NCBI GenBank assembly: GCA_020850595.1
Contig: JADZEK010000007.1
Coordinates: 1-45,595, forward strand
Direction of reading: 5' to 3'
Length of the DNA stretch: 45,595 nt
DNA from: Anaerolineales bacterium
GTDB taxonomy: Bacteria; Chloroflexota; Anaerolineae; Anaerolineales; UBA6663
The translations under genes were made by a program, and so were the position numbers. The notes under the pieces were generated by a model that did no database searches, was not told where the DNA came from, and saw only the letters and a list, made by a program, of their open reading frames with translations. Positions 41,318 through 45,595 of the stretch are shown here, piece after piece (the first letter of the stretch is position 1; every line of letters starts with the position of its first letter).

Positions 41318-41351
41318 TAGCCCAGACCCACGGCCTGTTGCAGCCGCCGCC
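41318..41351. repeat. 34-bp copy of the thioredoxin gene 3' end
   Basis: Identical to 41974-42007 except for one base. It reads, on the - strand, as the last codons of the thioredoxin (RRRLQQAVGLG then stop), but here it is detached and lies after the DUF2442 gene. Confidence 0.85.
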
Positions 41352-41360
41352 AGTAAAGCC

Positions 41361-41633
41361 TCAGGCAGCCTCTGGCTGATCAGCCGGACGGGCCCAGGCG
41401 GGCGTGCCGCCGTGGTACAACACATCCGGGTCAATGTCGGCCCCGTTCGGCCAGGTCAGCGCCCCATACTCAACGCGCACAGCCCGAAAAAGCTCAACCT
41501 GGGCCCGAATTGGTTCGAAGACCGGCCCACGTAAGTACGGCTCCAGGTCCACATCGCGCACCGTCTCATCGGTGAACGTGACCCGCACGACAAAATCGGT
41601 CAACGGTTGGACACTCTTCGCGCGCACTAGCAT
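41361..41633 (-). CDS. DUF2442 domain protein
   Basis: A 90-residue protein of the DUF2442 family: VQPLTDFVVRVTFTDETVRDVDLEPYL, GPVFEPIRAQVELFRAVRVEYGALTWPNGADIDPDVLYH. DUF2442 genes often follow a DUF4160 gene, and the pair has been proposed to behave like a toxin-antitoxin module (not proven here). The upstream DUF4160 gene is frameshifted, so this protein may be an orphan. It begins 8 nt after that pseudogene. Confidence 0.88.
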   Translation of the reverse strand: MLVRAKSVQPLTDFVVRVTFTDETVRDVDLEPYLRGPVFEPIRAQVELFRAVRVEYGALTWPNGADIDPDVLYHGGTPAWARPADQPEAA

Positions 41634-41641
41634 CCGGCCGC

Positions 41642-41903
41642 CTATTCAAGCGGCGGAATGGATGACAAGGGTTGGCTGCGCCAGGCCAAGTTCCAATTAA
41701 CCAGAAGTTCGGCGCGACGTTCGCTGGCCCATTCCAAGACCAGATGATGTGCTCGCCGAGGCAAGCCGCCCTCAAGGACTTCGAGAGTCTGGATAGCGTA
41801 AAACGCCTTCTGGCTCACCGTAGAAAGCATGGAAGTGAGGCGGCAGATGATCGTTGAAATACATCCGAATGACGATGCCGAAGAACTCACTGATGGTGGG
41901 CAT
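41642..41903 (-). pseudogene. Frameshifted DUF4160 gene
   Basis: Frame 1 starts at ATG 41903: MPTISEFFGIVIRMYFNDH, then LPPHFHAFYGEPEG, and runs into a stop at 41772 after 43 residues. The rest of the family sequence (IQTLEVLEGGLPRRAHHLVL, NWNLAWRSQPLSSIPPLE) continues in another frame to 41642. Removing one G of the GAAGGCG near 41804-41809 restores GEPEAFYAIQTLEVLEGG, which aligns with intact DUF4160. The lesion could be real or a sequencing error. Confidence 0.85.
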
Positions 41904-41972
41904 AGACAACTCAGTATACCAATGATTGACTGAAGATCGCACCAATCAGCAGGTTGTCGCTCAGAACACACC

Positions 41973-42695
41973 CTAGCCCAGGCCCACGGCCTGTTGCAGC
42001 CGCCGCCGGATCGCGCCCTCCGGCTCGGCGCCTGACCAGCGCGTGACCAGCCGCCCGCCCTGGAAGATCATCATGGTCGGGATGCCCTGAATGTCGAACT
42101 GGCGGGCCACGCGTGGGTTCTCGTCGGTGTTCACCTTGGCCACGCGCAGCCGCCCGGCCAACTCGCCCGCCAGTTTCTCCACCGTGGGCGCGACCATGCG
42201 GCACGGCCCGCACCACGGCGCCCAGAAGTCCACCAGCACCGGCTCGGCGGCGCGCAGCACGTCGGCCTCAAAGCTGGCATCGGTGACGGTCAGCGGATGC
42301 GCGGCTCCCGCCGCCCCGGCCGCAGCCGGCGCTTCGGTGCGTGGTGGGGCCTTAGGCTCCGGGCGCGGGCCGCGGCCGAGCAGGTAGGCGACGTGCGCGC
42401 TCAGGTCGGCCGCGCCGACGGGCTGGGCCGTCGTTAGCGCTGCGCCGGCGCGCACCGTCACCAGGACGGGCGGCGTGCGCACCTGAAAGCGCCGCGCGCT
42501 CTCGGGGTTCTCGCCCGGCTTGATCTTGACGACCAGCAGCTTGCCGGCCTCGGCCCGCGCCAGGTCGTTCAGCGCGGCGTCGAACGGCGTCGGCCCGTCG
42601 GCGAAGATCAGCGCGACCGGCAACCCGGCGCGCAGCACGCGGTCGAGGCTCTGGTCGGTGGTGTTGAGGGGGGTGTCAAACACAGCGGCGGCCAT
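41973..42695 (-). CDS. Two-domain thioredoxin-like protein
   Basis: A 240-residue protein with two thioredoxin folds. The N-terminal fold (~15-105) keeps LPVALIFADGPTPFD and TPPVLVTVRAGAAL but lacks both active-site cysteines. A Pro/Ala linker follows (~110-132). The C-terminal fold is complete, with WAPW-C162-GP-C165 and cis-Pro206 in GIPTMMIF. It should reduce protein disulfides in the cytosol; the first domain may bind clients, as in CnoX/YbbN-type chaperedoxins (architecture here is reversed). AGGAGG lies 5 nt before ATG. It is 20 nt after the DnaJ gene, supporting a proteostasis role. Confidence 0.9.
   Translation of the reverse strand: MAAAVFDTPLNTTDQSLDRVLRAGLPVALIFADGPTPFDAALNDLARAEAGKLLVVKIKPGENPESARRFQVRTPPVLVTVRAGAALTTAQPVGAADLSAHVAYLLGRGPRPEPKAPPRTEAPAAAGAAGAAHPLTVTDASFEADVLRAAEPVLVDFWAPWCGPCRMVAPTVEKLAGELAGRLRVAKVNTDENPRVARQFDIQGIPTMMIFQGGRLVTRWSGAEPEGAIRRRLQQAVGLG
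41974..42007. repeat. 34-bp sequence at the thioredoxin stop, copied at 41318
   Basis: This is the in-place version of the repeat and encodes the C-terminus of the thioredoxin. Together with 41318-41351 it brackets the DUF2442/DUF4160 module. Confidence 0.85.
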
Positions 42696-42715
42696 GGGGG
42701 CCTCCTGTTCGGCGG

Positions 42716-43657
42716 TTAAGCAGGCTCATAGCGAGCTCCACGGGCGCGCGCCAGCTCGCGCAGCGCGTCCAATTCCTTATCGGTCAGGTTATCGGGCAGC
42801 ACCAGCTTCACACGGGCGTACAAGTCGCCGCGCCCCGCGCCGCCCAGGGTGGGCATGCCCTTGCCGCGCAGCCGGAAGGTCTGCCCGGCCTGCGTGCGCG
42901 GTGGGAGTTTCAGCGCCGCCGCGCCGTCGGGCGTGGGCACGCGCACCTCGCCGCCCAGCGCCGCGGTGAGAAAGTCCACCGGCGCCTCGCTGTACAGGTT
43001 GTCGCCCTTGCGCTCGAAGCGGCTGTCTGGCTCGACCTCGATCATCAGGTACAGATCGCCGCTGGGGCCGCCCGCCGCGCCGGGAGCGCCCTGCCCGCTC
43101 AGGCGCACGCGTGAGCCGGTGCGCACGCCGGCTGGTATTTTGGCCTCGATGCGGCGGCCGTCCATTTGCAGCATGCGCGCCGTGCCGTGAAAGGCCTCAA
43201 CGAAGGAGATGGGCAGGGGGTGCTCGTAATCGGGGCCGCGGCGTGGGCCGCGCGAACGCGCCGGCCCGCCGCCGAAGAGCGTGGAGAAGAAATCGGAGTA
43301 GGCGCCGTCCTCGCCGCCGAACAGGTCGGCCAGGTCGTCGGGCGTGGCATAGCGCGCGCTGCCGGTCGCCCCGGGCTGGGCGGCCCACTGGCTGAAGTCG
43401 AAGCCGCCCGGCTGCCCGCCGGCTTGCTGGTAGCGTTCCCAGTCCGCGCCAAAGGCGTCGTACTTCTTGCGCTTCTCCGCGTCGGAGAGCACCTCGTACG
43501 CTTCGTTGACGCTCTTGAATTTTTCCTCGGCGGCCTTGTCGCCCGGGTTCACGTCGGGGTGTAGTTGGCGCGCCAGCTTGCGAAAGGCGCTCTTGATGTC
43601 CTTTTCGGAGGCGTCGCGCTTGACACCCAGCGTTTGGTAATAGTCTTTGTAATCCAT
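42716..43657 (-). CDS. DnaJ-class co-chaperone (CbpA-like, no zinc finger)
   Basis: A 313-residue J-domain protein that stimulates DnaK. The J domain (4-70) carries H33-P34-D35; a Gly/Phe/Gln-rich linker (~75-130) with [12 protein letters not shown] and [15 protein letters not shown] follows; no CxxCxGxG zinc centre is present. Two client-binding beta domains follow ([67 protein letters not shown]). This makes it DnaJB/CbpA type. No CIRCE element is seen upstream. Confidence 0.93.
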   Translation of the reverse strand: MDYKDYYQTLGVKRDASEKDIKSAFRKLARQLHPDVNPGDKAAEEKFKSVNEAYEVLSDAEKRKKYDAFGADWERYQQAGGQPGGFDFSQWAAQPGATGSARYATPDDLADLFGGEDGAYSDFFSTLFGGGPARSRGPRRGPDYEHPLPISFVEAFHGTARMLQMDGRRIEAKIPAGVRTGSRVRLSGQGAPGAAGGPSGDLYLMIEVEPDSRFERKGDNLYSEAPVDFLTAALGGEVRVPTPDGAAALKLPPRTQAGQTFRLRGKGMPTLGGAGRGDLYARVKLVLPDNLTDKELDALRELARARGARYEPA

Positions 43658-43800
43658 AGGCGGAATCCACCAATCCGACGCAGTTGCCTGCGCTGTCCAA
43701 TTGTGTCAGGGAATTGTATTAAGAAGGTTAACGCGCGCCCGGCCGAATGACGGGGCGGGCGAGGTCTTACGGGGTGGCTGGCGCGGCCGCGCTGGGCGTC

Positions 43801-45249
43801 TCAGTCCTCGGAATACAGGCCGACCCGCACCCGCCGGAAGCGGGCCGGCGCGGCCCCATGCCCGGTGTGGATGATCTGCGACGGCTGGCCCTTACCGCAG
43901 TTGGGCGTGCCCCACATGCGCCAGTGGTCGGCGTTACAGACCGCGTCGCAACTGTTCCAAAACTCCGGCGTGATGCCGGTGTAGGTGCAGTCGCGCAGCA
44001 GGCGGCCCAGCTTGCCGCCCTTGATCTCGTAGCCTAGCTCGGTGCCGAACTGAAAGTTGTGGCGCTTGTCGTCAATGGACCAGGAGCGATTGGTCTCTAA
44101 GTAGAGGCCCGAGTCGGTGTCGGCGATGAGGTCGGCCAGCGCCCAGCCGCCCGGCTCGAGGCTCACGTTGGGCATACGGATCAGCGGTAGACGGTTCCAG
44201 CCGGCTGCGCGCATGCAGCCGTTGGAGGTCAACCCCAGGCGCGGCGCGGTCTCGCGCGACATCAGGTAGCCCACGAAGCGCCCGGCCTGCACCAATGGCG
44301 AGGACCCGGCGGGCACACCTTCATCGTCCCAGCCATAAGTGCCCAGCCCGGTCGGCCGCACGGCGTCGGCCGTCAGGTTCACCACGGGTGAGCCATAGTC
44401 ATAGCGGCCGAGCTTGTCGGGCGTGAGGAAGGACGTCCCCGCGTACGCCGCCTCTGCGCCAAAGACCCGATCTAGCTCGGCCGGGTGGCCGCAGCTCTCG
44501 TGCACTTGCAGCGCTAGCTGCTCGCCGCCGATGATGACGGTCGTCACCCAATCTTCGGGGCAGGGGTCGGCCGCCAGCAATTGCGCCGCTTCGTCGGCCA
44601 CGCGCTCGGCTTGCCCGGGGAGGTCGAGCGCGAGCACATACTCCCAGCCCGCCGCGCCCGTCTGCCGATACGGGCTAGGGTACGAGCGGCGCTGCACGTC
44701 GTCGCCGTCCATCGCCAGCGCCGTGAGGCCAGCGCCGGCCTCGTACAAGGTCTGCTCCAGGTCGGCCCCCTCGCTGTTGGCGAAGAACTTGCGCTCCCGC
44801 GCGCAGCCCAGGTTGGCGTGGCGCACCGCTGCGCCGCGCACCCGCGCCATGGCGGCATCGGCCGCCAGCAGCAGCGCCAGCTTATCGTCAATTGAGACGC
44901 CAAAGGGGTCAATGGCCAGCGGCGTGGTGTAGCTGCCCCGGCTCGCCACCGGCGGCCCCAGGTCTACGGCCGGCCCCGGCACCGTGGCCGAGGCGCGCGC
45001 AAGCTCTACCGCCAGCGCGGCGGCGGCTTCCACCGCCTCGGGCCATAGCTCGCGCGTGGCCGCGAAGCCCCAGCCCTGCCCCACCAGCACGCGCACGCCC
45101 AGCCCGGCGCTTTCCACCTGGGTCAGGCCTTCCACCTGGCCGTTCTTCAGCGCCAGGTTTTGCTCGGCGCTCTCTACGAGGCGCACGTCGGCGTAGCGCG
45201 CGCCGCGCAGCCGGGCCGTCTCGAGCGCACGCGCCAGCAGTTCATCCAT
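43801..45249 (-). CDS. TldD/PmbA family metalloprotease
   Basis: A 482-residue cytosolic metallopeptidase. The zinc motif is H250-ESCG-H255 (LQVHESCGHPAELDRVFG), corresponding to the HExxxH of TldD; the third-ligand region lies near PNCGKGQPSQ. TldD-like blocks include ALKNGQVEGLTQVESAGLGVRVL, WGFAAT and GKLGRLLRDCTYTG. TldD and TldE (PmbA) act as a pair that trims peptides, including modified leader peptides of natural products such as microcin B17. No second subunit is adjacent in the window; one could lie to the right. ATG 45249 is preferred over the upstream frame because family homology starts there. Confidence 0.9.
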   Translation of the reverse strand: MDELLARALETARLRGARYADVRLVESAEQNLALKNGQVEGLTQVESAGLGVRVLVGQGWGFAATRELWPEAVEAAAALAVELARASATVPGPAVDLGPPVASRGSYTTPLAIDPFGVSIDDKLALLLAADAAMARVRGAAVRHANLGCARERKFFANSEGADLEQTLYEAGAGLTALAMDGDDVQRRSYPSPYRQTGAAGWEYVLALDLPGQAERVADEAAQLLAADPCPEDWVTTVIIGGEQLALQVHESCGHPAELDRVFGAEAAYAGTSFLTPDKLGRYDYGSPVVNLTADAVRPTGLGTYGWDDEGVPAGSSPLVQAGRFVGYLMSRETAPRLGLTSNGCMRAAGWNRLPLIRMPNVSLEPGGWALADLIADTDSGLYLETNRSWSIDDKRHNFQFGTELGYEIKGGKLGRLLRDCTYTGITPEFWNSCDAVCNADHWRMWGTPNCGKGQPSQIIHTGHGAAPARFRRVRVGLYSED

Positions 45250-45556
45250 GCTGAATGTCCATCGTCGGGCCAGTGTACCTGGGGAACTGCGCTCGCGCCA
45301 GGGGTGTCCAGGGTAATTGCATCTTAATTCCGTTCGCTGAAGAGTGCCAAAAGTGAGGCAGAAATTGGCCACCAGCTATCAATACCCGGGACGCTGCGCG
45401 TCACCGGCCACAAGGCTACGCCAGGATGACTGACCTGAGGCCGGGTTGCTCAGAAACTAAACCCGGTACCTGATTCACTTACAGATTTCATTAAACAGGC
45501 TGCTGCCCACGAGATTTGGCATAATTTGGTTGTCGAGAGCCAAAGGAGCCAAACCC
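45250..45556. other. AT-richer intergenic region at the right edge
   Basis: No gene in 307 bases. CCGGGTT (45441-45447) and AACCCGG (45460-45466) form a 7-bp inverted repeat. CATAAT at 45520-45525 is a -10-like element for the gene starting at 45557. Composition changes sharply after 45460. Confidence 0.5.
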
Positions 45557-45595
45557 ATGAGCAGCAGTCGAGAATTGTACACGCGAGTGATCCAT
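45557..45595 (+). CDS. Start of a gene truncated by the window edge
   Basis: ATG is preceded by AAAGGAG at 8 nt and encodes MSSSRELYTRVIH before the sequence ends. Thirteen residues are too few to name a family. The AT-rich leader with a -10-like box could indicate a recently acquired or mobile gene, for instance a transposase; this is a guess. Confidence 0.5.
   Translation, partial: MSSSRELYTRVIH

Noticed and set aside
41318..42007. Transposon target-site duplication
   Set aside because: 34 bp is far too long for a usual target duplication and no transposase lies between the copies; a recombination-made duplication fits better.
43657..43800. CIRCE heat-shock operator upstream of the DnaJ gene
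   Set aside because: No TTAGCACTC / GAGTGCTAA dyad is present; TACAAT on the - strand lacks a matching -35.

Overview
The window looks like chromosomal DNA from a high-GC member of the Chloroflexota (Anaerolineae-like). This is an inference from three things: lipoproteins with Pro/Thr linkers after the lipobox, a DUF4446 gene beside a bactofilin, and very large secreted proteins built from bacterial Ig modules. I saw no rRNA, tRNA, CRISPR array or phage gene.

Left part (1-9.3 kb, mostly + strand): a coenzyme A block, panB - panE - panC - coaX - coaBC, covers ketopantoate, pantoate, pantothenate, its phosphorylation, and the cysteine ligation/decarboxylation steps. panD, coaD and coaE are not here. 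A 0.63 kb REP-type transposon carrying a Y1 transposase sits between coaX and coaBC. A P1-family peptidase overlaps the end of coaBC. DUF4446 and an Asn-Gly-rich bactofilin follow, ending at a strong terminator facing an aldo/keto reductase.

Middle-left (9.3-19.7 kb): a 0.58 kb repeat-rich intergenic region, then a 1,981-residue alpha-2-macroglobulin lipoprotein (thioester CTEQ) on the - strand. Divergent from it is a PadR repressor with a clear operator over its promoter, followed by two membrane proteins that share a nearly identical N-terminal prefix but have unrelated C-terminal parts.

Centre (19.7-27.1 kb, - strand): the most interesting region. One operon-like run, transcribed leftwards, holds lysine 2,3-aminomutase, an ATP-grasp ligase, a secreted beta-propeller, a second ATP-grasp ligase and a GNAT acetyltransferase. 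A third ATP-grasp gene with its own promoter comes next. A fourth lies at 32.8-33.8 kb. Together they suggest a pathway that makes beta-lysine and then acetylates it and/or joins it to other amino acids. The product is unknown.

Right part (27.2-45.6 kb): lipoproteins, a membrane-anchored dihaem cytochrome c, an unusual isocitrate/isopropylmalate-type dehydrogenase, small membrane proteins, two methyltransferases, a B12-binding radical SAM enzyme, an alpha/beta hydrolase, a secreted M14 carboxypeptidase, a DUF2442 gene with a frameshifted DUF4160 partner lying between two copies of a 34-bp sequence, a two-domain thioredoxin, a CbpA-like DnaJ and a TldD-type protease. The last 39 bases open a new gene that the window cuts off.
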